From Quillaja saponaria (lineage: Eukaryota > Streptophyta > Magnoliopsida > Fabales > Quillajaceae): a stretch of DNA of 64,000 nt. The stretch is from positions 9,397,001 through 9,461,000 of the forward strand of contig CM055605.1 in NCBI GenBank assembly GCA_029379385.1, written 5' to 3'. Position 1 is the stretch's first letter. Every line of letters begins with the position of its first letter. The translations under genes and the position numbers were made by a program. Shown one piece after another: positions 24,867-36,500 of this stretch. The notes below the pieces were generated by a model. The model was not told the origin of the DNA and did not search any database. It was given only the letters and a program-made list of their open reading frames with translations.

Positions 24867-25701
24867 ATGGCAGCATCTGCGAAGAGTCTTGCTGTCGATA
24901 ATTGCACTTTAACTGGAGGCTGGACAGTTGTTTTACCCCGTCGTGGCAGGCAGAGAAGAAATTTTTCCAAACCCAGACTATTGGAACAAAAACAGGGAAC
25001 CATGGAGACCTAGTGACCTTCAGACTGATTTTAGTAGAGAATCAAAACTGATGCAGAAGATGCAAATATGTATAAGTAGAATTGAAAAATCTCGATTTTT
25101 TCATGCCTTTCTCGACCAAATCCAAACTCCACCAGTGATGGAGTACTTTAATAAGGTTTTGAGCTCAGAACTAAAGATGCAAATGGTGATTTATGGTATT
25201 GGCAGCATTGAATCCTATGAGCCCCCTCGATTGCAGCTTAGCCTTGCAATCTTGATGAAGAAACATTTCATTTGGATTGGAGACATGGAGGTATTTGATC
25301 CTATTCTTTCGGAAACTGAATCTCGTGTTTTGGAAGCACTTGGTTGTTCTGTCTTATCCATAAATGAGCATGGTAGGCGACAGGCCCTAAAGCCAACAAT
25401 GTTCTTCATGCCACACTGTGAGGCAGAGTTGTACAACAATCTCTTACATGCAAATTGGAAACTGAATCTGTTAAATAACATGATATTGTTTGGGAATAGC
25501 TTTGAAACATATGAGCAGCATCTGTCATTTATGAATTCAGCTATTTTGCAGTCAACGGGCCATATAGTGGCTGCTCAAGAATTCACAAATGAGTTTAGGA
25601 TTGAAACAATTTCAGATGATTATTTTAATGCTTTTCATGACTCAAGTTGGCATTTTTTTAGCCCTGTCCTTGAGGTAGAGCTGCCATCTTTGAAACTTTG
25701 A
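24867..25701 (+). CDS. SRR1: SRR1-like protein, apparent 1-nt frameshift near the N-terminus
   Basis: This is a member of the SRR1 family, which in Arabidopsis acts in phytochrome B signalling and the circadian clock. The ATG at 24867 gives a family-typical start (MAASAKSLAVDN, then WTVVLPRRGRQRR), but that frame stops at 25011-25013 after 48 residues. The rest of the protein (REPWRPSDLQ ... HDSSWHFFSPVLEVELPSLKL) continues one base later to the stop at 25699-25701. The SRR1 core is intact, including MQMVIYGIGSIESYEPPRLQ and PTMFFMPHCEAELYNNLL. The shift lies in CAGGG at 24993-24997. No splice pair of plausible intron length removes it. Joined, the product would be about 277 aa, close to the family length as I recall it. 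Either the base is a sequence error or the gene is recently inactivated. A start at a later in-frame Met (about 25050) would leave only the core. Confidence 0.85.
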
Positions 25702-28700
25702 TGGAGATTATCATGAGTTTGGATTATAAGCTACAATTAGTTTACCGTGTCATATTGGAAATGAATTTCCTTGTCTCTCTCTCTTCTCTCTATATGTGTG
25801 TCTGTAATCTGTATTTGTTTCCTTAATTACACATAACAGTTATTTTTTATTACTTCAGTTAGTCCAAATGATGATTTCTGTTTACATTTTCTCATCCACT
25901 TTTGCTTTTGTACTTCCAATATCAGATTGAATTGTGTGATGTTAATTTGATCTGTGGTTCTAACCCTGTTGCTCATTGATGTCTGCCTGGAGCTTTGGTA
26001 ACAATTAATATGTATTAATTGAGATAGGCTTAATTTTTCTAATTTCTGTAAAGTTGTCTCTAGTGTAATTGAACTGTACTTCAAATATTGATTCTTCTTG
26101 GGGCTGTGGCATGTATATGATGCAACTATTTCTACAGAGAGAGAACTACTGTCGTGCAAATACTTAAATAGAAAAAGATGGACTTCTCTCTATCACGCTT
26201 CATAAAGCTCATAGCTTTCTCTGCCTAAGCCGTGATGACTATAGCATATCAGTTATGAAATTATGGCACTAAAAAGGGTGGGTGGTTTGATGCTGTGACT
26301 AGAGTAAACCTGCTTACTCCCTAACCCATCTGTTGTGTTTGCGCGTATCATATCATGTATATCATATCATATTCCCTGTTACATTCTATTTCTGAGCCTT
26401 GTAAGCAGGAAAATTGTTTCCTGCAACCTGTGTTACAGATTTGTAATCGAGTTATCTATCAGTTCTTATGGGAATTATTGAAGTAGTGAACACTGAACCA
26501 TTCCTATTCTTTAGATGACCCTAGGACCCAAGAACACTACACATGATGTATATTTGAGAAGGTATTAATGTCTTTGGGAGGTGGAAATGAGAAGAAATAA
26601 ATTAAGATAAAAGAAAATGGAATGATACAATTATACTGAAAATGGAATGATACAATGATACTAAGTTATTGTTTCACTGTCAAAAAAAAAGAAAAATGGA
26701 AGCAAATCTCTATGTGCTTTCTATTATACACGTTATCCATATATAAATATATATATATATATATGTATGTGTGCATATATGTATAGTAGCACATAAAGAG
26801 TAAAGAGTTGGTTAATGAACGTGCTTAAATAATTATTAGGTAGTTGGTTTTTGTTAATTAAAATTAAAATTTTGATTTAGTGTGTTTGAAACAAATCTAA
26901 TAAAAAATTCAATTTAACATATATATATATATATATTTTAATGTTTGAAACAAATTTTTGAATCAAGAAAATTTAGTTGAATTCGATTGAATTATCTTAT
27001 TAAAAATAAAAATATTATTAATAGAATTCAATTTAAGTTTACTAAATTACCATAATTCTATCTTTTACCCTTTACTTTCAACATCTTTTCTTTCACTTTG
27101 GCATCTATGTTAGCCTTGCTGATAGGCTTCGCTGAACCAACATATCGCACGAAGTCCCCATTTCTATCTCTCCTGCTCTCTTCCTTGATCAGGTTTTGTA
27201 CAGATAGGTTCAAAGCATTCAAACCCAATAGTACTGAGTCCCTCAAATTCAAAATCGCCAACCATTTTTTCATTGAACCAAATCTTAATTGCATCAAAAA
27301 GCTACTAACGGGAAGAAGTCTATGACCAGAATCCAAACCCAATCCCAATTCATGTTCTGGCAATGGTATATTTATCCAAAAATAAAAAATAAAAATAGAA
27401 TGACTCGCATTGAATCCTTAGTAAATCAGACTAATTTTGATAGAAATTTTAAATCATAAAAGTGAATCTCTTGTCAATTGCGATTTTAAAAACATGATTT
27501 TATAAAAATTTATTCAAAATGAATTTAACAAAGTAGTTTTAGTTTTTCTTGAAAGCGGGATTGACTTTGTAAGTTTATTTCTTTTTAGTTTTATTAAATA
27601 AATACAAATAGTTAAATAAATTTAAGATAAAGTAAAATACCATAACAAATCTCTTTTTTAAAAAATAGTATATATTAGCCGTGTGATGCGTTTACACACG
27701 TGTGTGTATATATATATTGGTCTCATTACACACGCTTATGCAAGCTTTTTTTGTTATATTTTTCAGCTTCTTAAATATCGGTTGTTTTAATTAGAAACTA
27801 ACTGTTTTTAAAAAATAATAATACTAATAAATGAGTTTCAAATTATTTATTTTAAAACTTTTTAATTTGGTATGTATACACATGGATTTTATTTCCTTTT
27901 AGATAAGAACTAAGAAGTTACTAGAACAAAATGTTTAAATTAATTTTTTGTTTAAATAAAGTAAATTGATAAAAATATTCTTAACTTAAAAGAGCACAAA
28001 ATTATAAATATAAGGTATTACAAAAAAAATTTATGATAAATGAAACAGTTAAATGTAAATGATACATGACAGTGTTCAGATTTGAAGAACGGTACATATA
28101 TATATATATATATAATTATTCAAAAGCTCAACTAAGAAAAACAAGACACAAACCTTGACCAACCTAGATCGAATCTAAAAGTATCACATAGTTACAATTT
28201 TTATACATTGGGCAGTTTAGTTATGTGAGAGAGAGATTATTTGAACCAAACAAGTCAACTTAAAATTTATTATAATTTGTCATTTATATATTTTTTGGCA
28301 GGTAGAAGTCTATTTGACTTATGTGTTGTATAATTAAAAATCATTTAATTTTTTTTTTTCATAAACTCTCCATTCCAGTAAAATACTAATAAATTTTATC
28401 AGTTATTTTTATTATTATTTTTTATATAGGAGAGATAATTAAATCAAACAAATTCAGTTCAGGGCGATTTATTTTATTTTTTTTCTTGACTTTCTTGTGT
28501 TGTTTATTAACATTGTTTGATTTTAAGGGCTGAACTTTTTTAATGAGAAAACATATTTTAAAAGAAAACACACGTTTCATGTGCTTTCTATCATACATTT
28601 AATGCATTAAGAAAGGCTGTAAAGAGTCAAACTGACGGCCGGCAAAGAAAAAGGGAAAAGAACAAAAAAGTCCAACTTAATCCTTAAATTAGGTTTTGCC

Positions 28701-29830
28701 ACAACATAGTTATACTTTTTTTCACATTTATTTTTTATTTTTTAAAAAGATGACAATGATATTATCCCAACTTTATTAATAATAAAGAAACTAAACAAAT
28801 ATACTAGAGTTGATGCGGTTTAAATTTTTTTACACATTGAAAAGAGAAAAGGGCCAAAACAAAGTTGCATTCTCATAACTAAAATTTTCTAGTTATTTTT
28901 ATAAATTAATTTATAGTTTATGTTTAACTAAACAAATAAAATTTTGAGAAAGAAAAAAAAAAAAAAAAAAACCCTAGCAAATTCTTATAATTTTTCTTCA
29001 ACTTTTGTAGGAGTTATAAAGATTTTTCCTCTATCTCCAAACCCTACCTACACTATCTATAATAATAACTATTTTTCAAAAGTAATGTACTAGTGAAAAA
29101 GTGATTTTCTTATAATTATTAATATTTTTTTCTTACAAGTAGGGAGGGTAGTACAATTCACAAAAGTTGATAAATTTAATTTTTAAATTAAAACAAATTA
29201 GAATTTTTTTTTTTGGATTTAATGAGTCAGTGTATTCAAATAAATTTAGCACACCTAGATTAGTTATCTCTATGTAATAGAATATATATTTTTTTATTAT
29301 TAATAGTAAGTACTCAAATAACTAGATAAATTTAATAAAAATTGTCATGAGAATGAAAGAAGTACAATTAACATATTTTATTCTTTACTTTTTTTCATTA
29401 TGAGTGGATTAGTGCAAAAATTAACATTAATTTTTTATTTAATTTTGAATTCTTACCAAATATAATTTTATTTAGTAAAAATTATTTGAGATGAATTAAT
29501 ATTTAAAATACACAAATTAGAAAGAGACACCAACATTGTCTCTTCCATGCTATTAATATTGAATTTTTTTCTTTCACCTTCTCATTTGTTCACGGAGACA
29601 ATACTCAATCCATCATTTTTATATTTTTATTTCAATTATAATAAAAAAATTAGAATATTATGAAAAATGCTTATAAAAAAAAATACAATTTTCATATCTT
29701 TCAAATAAAAAATTCAACTGAATTTTTATAATTCTAATTTTTACTCTAAATAAAATAGTTGAAATGAATTATATCCTTAATTTAATTTTAAAATTCAAAG
29801 TTGGCGGTGGGCCTATATCATCTGTCTTCA
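25702..29830. other. intergenic spacer with microsatellites
   Basis: No gene is seen here. The left part holds the SRR1-like 3' UTR. Further on are an 18-bp direct repeat (AAAATGGAATGATACAAT at about 26614 and 26638), TA microsatellites near 26750, 26920 and 28100, an A20-type tract near 28950, and general AT-rich sequence. The short frames near 27058-27363 have no recognisable match. Confidence 0.55.
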
Positions 29831-29849
29831 CCTTATCCCACAATCCAAA

Positions 29850-30437
29850 CACACAAGTCGGTTCTAAAAAACACGAAGCTCAGCTGCACACAATTTCTCT
29901 CTCTATAAGATAGAAATTTCTGTTTGTTTTTTAGTATCCTTATCTTTCTCTCTCTAAGACCCAAAGTTCGACCTTTGTATCTACGCCTCTCCCTGAGAAG
30001 CAAGGTTCGCCGGCTCTTGTTTCCTCCAACATTTCCATAACAAACCCAACAAACAAAACAAACCAGCTGCGGCGAAAAAAAAAACAAAATCATCAAAAGA
30101 GGAACAGAAAATCACAACAAATTTCCTCTAATCTCTTCATTAATTCATTTACTACCATCCAGCTCAATTCAGTTGGCGTAATCCTCTGCCTGCAATTCAT
30201 TTCTGTCTTTGAATTGAAGCTTTTCTTCTTGATTCGAAGCCCTGCGTCAGGTAAGAACGAAACCCTAATTCCCTGATTTCTAAAATAAAAAAAATAAAAA
30301 AAGACCCTATTTCTGAGAATTTATATCTGAATTAAGCGTTTAGGATCAATACCCATTTCGATCATCTGAAACCCATTTTAATATTTTTCCAAAGAAGCTC
30401 AAAAGTTGAAAATTTTCTTATTTTGTGATCAGGGTCA
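29850..30437 (+). promoter_or_regulatory. leader of the glutaredoxin-like gene with a 5' UTR intron
   Basis: A CT-rich tract (TCTCTCTCTATAAGATAG near 29895) may mark the core promoter. A leader exon ends GCGTCAG|GTAAGA at 30250/30251. An intron of 182 bp ends at AG 30431-30432, only 5 nt before the ATG. Splice-site quality is good; the transcript start is a guess. Confidence 0.55.
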
Positions 30438-31262
30438 ATGGCTGAATTCGGAAATAATGGAGAATTCTTATCGGGCAAGCCTAAGTCTGCGTTCTTTAAT
30501 CGGTCGCTTACGTTACACTCAAACCCAATGGAATCTTTTCAGAAACCTCACCTTCAATCCACTCTTGATCGCAACGGATCAATGAATAAGTTCTACGATT
30601 CCATGGAATCGGTCAAGTCTGCAAGCAATTCTGTCAAAGGGAAGGTCAAGAAGCTCTGTAATTTATTTGAACCAGGGAAATCCCCAAGTAGAGGACCTGA
30701 TGAATTACAGCTTCAATCACCTGGTAAGCTAAAATCTATGAAATCTATTGGAAGTGACTATCGGGTTTCATCGGTTTTCAACAATGACTCTTCGATACGA
30801 TTACCGGGTACCGAGGATCGTGTTGTTGTGTATTTCACTAGTTTACGGGGAATTCGACGGACTTTCGAGGACTGCTATGCTGTCCGGATGATATTCAAGG
30901 GGTTCAGGGTATGTGTGGATGAGCGAGATATATCTATGGACTCAGCGTACAAGAAAGAGTTGCAGAGTGTTTTGGGTGAGAAGAATGTGAGCCTGCCGCA
31001 AGTCTTTATTAGGGGAAAGTATGTAGGAGGTGCTGAATTGATAAAGTATGTTTTTGAAGTGGGTGAATTGGCCAAAACTCTTGAAGGACTTCCAAAACGG
31101 AAACCTGGGTTTGTATGTCAATGTTGTGGTGATGTCAGGTTTATACCTTGCATGAATTGTAGTGGAAGTAGGAAGATATTTGATGAATATGAAGGGATGC
31201 TGAAGAGGTGCATGGAGTGCAATGAAAATGGATTGATTAGGTGCCCTGATTGCTCTTCTTGA
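30438..31262 (+). CDS. glutaredoxin-like protein with C-terminal cysteine cluster (GRXCR1 type)
   Basis: This is a 274-aa intronless protein of the plant family typified by At5g13810 and At3g28850. A serine-rich, probably disordered N-terminus (1-125) is followed by a glutaredoxin fold (about 128-220). It keeps the cis-proline region (SLPQVF, 185-190) and the GG motif (YVGGAEL, about 195-201). The usual CPYC/CGFC active site is replaced by SLRGIRRTFEDC, so only one distal cysteine (C146) remains. A C-terminal cluster with cysteines at 227, 229, 230, 238, 241, 258, 261, 269 and 272, mostly as CxxC pairs, resembles the DnaJ-type zinc-binding arrangement. Redox catalysis is therefore doubtful; a metal-binding or protein-interaction role is inferred. 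The start is the first ATG after the leader intron. Confidence 0.9.
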   Translation: MAEFGNNGEFLSGKPKSAFFNRSLTLHSNPMESFQKPHLQSTLDRNGSMNKFYDSMESVKSASNSVKGKVKKLCNLFEPGKSPSRGPDELQLQSPGKLKSMKSIGSDYRVSSVFNNDSSIRLPGTEDRVVVYFTSLRGIRRTFEDCYAVRMIFKGFRVCVDERDISMDSAYKKELQSVLGEKNVSLPQVFIRGKYVGGAELIKYVFEVGELAKTLEGLPKRKPGFVCQCCGDVRFIPCMNCSGSRKIFDEYEGMLKRCMECNENGLIRCPDCSS

Positions 31263-33580
31263 GTTTTACAAGCTGTTGTGCTGCTCCAGTGCATGCTTTA
31301 GAAGCTCTTTGTTCATAAGTAATTATTGAATGAGAATAGTTATGCCTAGAGTTTTGGTTTAAAACTCTCTTTGGTTTCAAGGTTGTTTTTGTGAATTGTC
31401 ATCAGTTGGAGCTGGTGCTCAATTCTTTGAACAGCATTTTGTTGAACAGTGTTTGTTATCAAAATGCAAAATCAGTTTGGATATGTTAATTGTATTTAAT
31501 AGTGGGGACGGGGTTTCTCCGATATGGCAATGTAAATATTTAGAATTATTAGCAAAAGTATTTAGCTATTTGCTAATTTTTCAACTGGTATATTGTATTG
31601 AGAATGGGTTTAATGCCATTTCTATGTTCTTGAGATTTTGTAGATGATGTCACTTTTGTGCATATATTTTGAAGGGCTGCGTATTTCCATATTCAGATGG
31701 TTGAATGATGTGGTGGCTGGTGCATGAAATATTTTGGATATAAAATGCCTCTCTTGATGTGGTTCTAAATCTTGTTAGCTGCAAGTTTGATTCCATAACC
31801 TGTTCTTTCTATGCGAATGGACTGTCTTTTGGTCCCTCTGTCAAGGTGAAATACATTTTACATCCTTTCCTTCTTGAAAAATTCCCGTAACTGGTTTTTG
31901 TTTATGAATTGTGTCATAATCTCTTTACAATTCAATTAGAGAAAAGCATTACATGTGTTACAGATGAAACAGTTCTGAACTGTTTTATTCTCGTTTTAGA
32001 CATGTAAATAGTTCCTGGCAATCATCTAATGGTATACCAAAATTTATTGTCTTCGATGGATCTTACTGAAGATGTTGTGGTAATGTGATACTTCCCTTTA
32101 ATTTTTTATCTATTTATTTGTTACTTCTTACGCTTTTTATCTAACATTTTGTCATATAAATTGACATCATTCCGCTACCCAGTTGTTTTGCCAGGTTATA
32201 TTGAACTATTGAAGCATGTGTTCTAATTCTAGTTCTAGTGCTTGAATTGTTCTTCATACTTTGCCTTAAATTCAATGAAAAATTGAAGATGATCTGTCTG
32301 CTAATATCTTGTCCCATATTTCTTTTCCTATTTCTCACTTGTCCAGTTGCACAATCATAGTTGAATGCGACTGAACTCCATATGAATTTTCTACTGTCGT
32401 TGTCATTATCAATCAATTCTTCTGAAGTCCCTGATTTTGTTTTCTGGTTTTCAGTTTGTTATGTTTTTCTTCTTGGGTGTGGGCCCGCGGGAGAGGACTT
32501 TTGTTCAACTATCTTTTTCATCTTTTTCTTCGATGGAATTCGAAGAAACAATGATGACTATGATTTGGTTCAGTTCTCGTGTGGTAATGAGTAAGATTGG
32601 GATCATTTGCCTACCAAACTTTTTGGAATGACTTTCATCTCAAGGCAGCTTTTACTCATACAAACTCTTAACAATTTGCTGCATCATGGATGTGGGGCAA
32701 GTCCCCTTTATTTGATCAACTAGCCATCTTTTCTTGTTGGCCCATGAAATTATCAAGGGAATCAATGCTCACAAATTATGGAGTACTTTAGTTACTACGA
32801 GATTTGCGTTTTGTGAACGTAACAGCTATCAAAATGTCTGATCATGAAAGAATTTATGTCGATCCTTAGCTCTGTCTACAAGATTGTTTTCCAAAAAGGG
32901 AGATGCAAACTCTGGCATTTGATAGTCGGAGTTTGTGTCCCTAGACGAGCAAGGCAACTGCCATGGCACTTCAATCACTGAAGAGTTCATCTACCAGTAT
33001 TCTCCCAGTACTGGTATTCCTTTTAGCAAATTTTCTTGGTAACGGATATGGATAAGATCAGAGTTTGAAATATAGACATAAGTCCCACTTCTTCATTCCC
33101 CATGCATTATGTCTTATGCAAACACATGATTATCCTGCCTGTCTTTCCCAAAATTGGATACAAGGGTTGCTCACGTTGTCTAAATCTTAGAATCTGCAAG
33201 AAAATGATATTAATTACCAAATTTTGAAGGTATATTAGACTATAAAAGTACACCAATTAGTATGGTTAATCAAAAGAACTAGTTACTCTGGCATTTTGGG
33301 CTAAGTGAAAACAGATTTTAGTAACATTGTAGCAGTATTGAGAAAGAGGGGAACGGATGTTCCTCCATGTATTCTCAAGGAAGATTAACAGGCTCAAGGG
33401 CAGGAATTCATCGACAAATCCTCCAAAAAAAATCATCTACAATTTTCTTTCCCTATCTATAAGGAATGTTTATAGCAGAATATACAAGTAAATTAATATT
33501 TGACAGGGCAAACCTACATAAAATCATTCCTATGTTAGATGTTCCAAAAAATTCGGTTCAGTTCAACTTGACTATGCAGG
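31263..33580. other. convergent spacer between the GRX-like gene and AGD11
   Basis: No coding gene is supported. The stretch should hold the two 3' UTRs of these convergent genes. Composition near 31.3-32.7 kb is less AT-rich than true spacer, which may mean a long 3' UTR or an unannotated non-coding transcript, but no structure identifies one. Confidence 0.5.
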
Positions 33581-36500
33581 CTATTGTGTAAGAGGAACAC
33601 ACTCAAGTTCAATCTCCAGCACACCCCTCTCAACATTCTGCAGCCTTAGTGAGATTTCTTGTTTGACCATCCCATCTTCCAGGGTGATGATACCATCTTT
33701 AACAAGGCTGTTGTCTTTGCTTGCTACCGACTTTCCAAGCTGCATTGACTCGTTGATTGTGGATTTCTCATAGGCCTTGGCAGCAGTAAGTAGGGGTTGA
33801 ATGTCTATCTCAGCCTCACCCATAAAATCATCAGTTGTGAATGTATCTTTGTCATACACAAGCTGCATAAAAGCAAACCATAAAATATGGTCAAACAAAT
33901 GATGAAAATATGAGATAAACACCATGCTAATACCTGGCATTTTGATAAGAATCATGCTAACATACAAGACTAACAGTAACAGGCTGCTCGAGTACAAAAA
34001 GTGAAGGGTTTCTTGGGGAGAAGAGAACATATGGTGTTCTGCCGGTGGCAGAATACAAGTTGATTATGGATTTTAAGGAATGAAACACAACTTAAGCACC
34101 TCCCACTCTAAAGGTTTTTTCATCCGAGGAGCTCCAACCTAGAAGGTGGAAACTTATAGAGTAACCAATATATATTGAGTGTAGCAAAATTGCAATGCTT
34201 TATCATCAAAATAGATTCATCTGGAATTTTCATTCATTTAATGTATTACTGGAGGGGATTTCAAAAATCAGGTTCTATCCAAGTTGTCACATCTTTTTAA
34301 AGTTAGTTCAGTGAATTGGCACTATGCCTAGACTTTGTTATTTATGGGTTCATAACAAGTAATGACAGAAATATGCTGCTTACCACTTTAAGAGGAGGAG
34401 CATGCTCTGGAATCGACAGCATTAGGCTTTCATTCCAGACTGGATTTAGATTGTTCTTTATCACACGTGTCTTCACTGACTGCAACAAATTACAATCATG
34501 GAAAAAAAAATACATTATAAACTCATGTATCTACTCTTTTCCTGATTGAACAAATAGTTATGAGGAGTTTAAATGGTGAAGAGGCTTACTTGGTGACCCA
34601 ACGCAATGATGACATACGGGTCGCTAGTCATAACATCCCGGACCGCTAGGTTTGTGCCTTTTACCACATTGACCTTAATCAATCCAACAAATTCGACCAT
34701 ACCTGCCTATAGACAGTACATATGAAGCCAACAAGATTCAGTATGCATGTCAAAACCAAAAGTCAAATTGCATAAAGCCTTTTAGTATCTTATTCAATCT
34801 TTAACTTCATCTTTTCTTTTTTCTTCGCAATATGATATAAAATGGTAGATGCTTCACATTAGATAAAACCTCTTATATTCAGTATGCTTTCCTTAAGGAT
34901 TGGTAGAACATACATAGAAATAGGATATAAACATCTGAACTAACAAACACAATATTATACTATTTGTGAAGAATCATCATCATAAAATTCACTTTCAGTT
35001 AACCTTTTCTTTAATAGAAAAAGAAACTCTATTAAAAAAGTGAAGAGAAAGGAAAAGAGTGCAAGGAGGATAAGCAATCTTCCAAAGATTAACACTAAAG
35101 GATCATGTACGAAACTTTCCTCATTCTAATTTGATCTAGTAGAGACTCAACATTATGATCCTCGTTCTACAACCACTTTCATTTGAATTGAAGACAGATG
35201 AGTCAAAAAAGGTTGGATCAGTCTCTCATCTTAGTGAGTGCTAGCTATGAGTATCATCAAACCTTGTTAACAGACTTTTTCTATAAGCAGCCAAGAAATT
35301 CATCATTGTAGGGAAATCCAATCAAGAATATGAAAAGAACCCTCGAATTTCACAGCCAGGTCGTAATTCAGCTCTGTATTTCTTTATGTTTCTTTTTCCC
35401 CAAATACAATATTCAATGGGCTTATCTTGTCTGGTCCAAGGGGAACAACCAAATTTTGAGCTTGAAAATCATTTAAAAATGATTCTTCATAATCAAAAGC
35501 TACGCTCTCAATCACTGTTGGATTATTTAGGAAGTGTACTCATTGGACAAAACAAAGAAGAGTTTTCAATTCATATAGTAAATTCTGTTGCAGCAACTGA
35601 CTCCAAGGACAAAAAGCACATCCACAGATTTTTCAAATGACTGATAAAAACTGTAGTCATACACAAATGACATTACCAATGAGTTGCTCTTCTTGGCAGC
35701 CTTATAGTCAGAGTCTTTTCTATTCCAGCTATTACGAAATGCCTGTCCAATACGATTTTTGTTTCCTTGTTTCTCACACTGTTTCTTATCCTGTCCAGTA
35801 TTGTTGCTTGAGGAATTTGTCTGAGAGGATGATGAATTTATTCCATGAGACAATGGAAAGGGACAGGATAACTGCTCATCACAGTCCAAAAATTGCAGCA
35901 GTTCATATTTTCTCCTGAAAATTCAAGAATTTTTTTTAAAACAATGGTGTAGGATCTCAACAAAGATATGACAACTGTTTTATGTTCCATTACCTAATAA
36001 AATCAGAACGGTCCTCACTGCTGGAACTTTGTTTCGGCTTTTTGTGATTACTTGGGATGCAAGCTTCATACTTCTTATTTACTACAGTATTTCCACCTAA
36101 GTTAACCAATGAATCAACCTGCTCATCTGTCCATTCATCTAGCTTCACCGACAGAACCTGGCATGAATTAGAGACAATTTTTTTTCTTCTTAGGAACTTA
36201 CAGAACAGATTAGAAACTACCAAACTACCAATCACAATTTTAATTTTTATTTTTTTTGCCAAATCATAATTTGTATGTGACGTTTCTGTGCATGAATTTA
36301 TATACACGAGAGAAGGAGAGAGAGAGAGCAAACCTTCCCCCCCCCCACCACAGTTGTAAGCAAATCTATAACCAGTGTTATATGAAACAGAACCCTGTGC
36401 AGTTGATGTGATTCTATAATTCCAAAAAGTTAGAGTATTCATCATTTATCCACTGTGCTCTTAGTTCTAAATTACTGATTCCTTTTCCCCTAGATTAGTT

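Noticed and set aside
24928..24993. A very short intron to explain the SRR1 frameshift
   Set aside because: The only GT...AG pairs across the break are about 40 nt or less, below workable plant intron length, and would remove conserved residues.
27058..27363. Overlapping frames on both strands near 27.1-27.4 kb
   Set aside because: Basic, low-complexity translation with no family resemblance and AT-rich surroundings; not enough to call a gene.
34700..34706. Acceptor four bases later for AGD11 exon 7
   Set aside because: It would shift the C2 domain out of frame; the acceptor before GCAGGTATGG gives AGMVEFVGL in phase 0.
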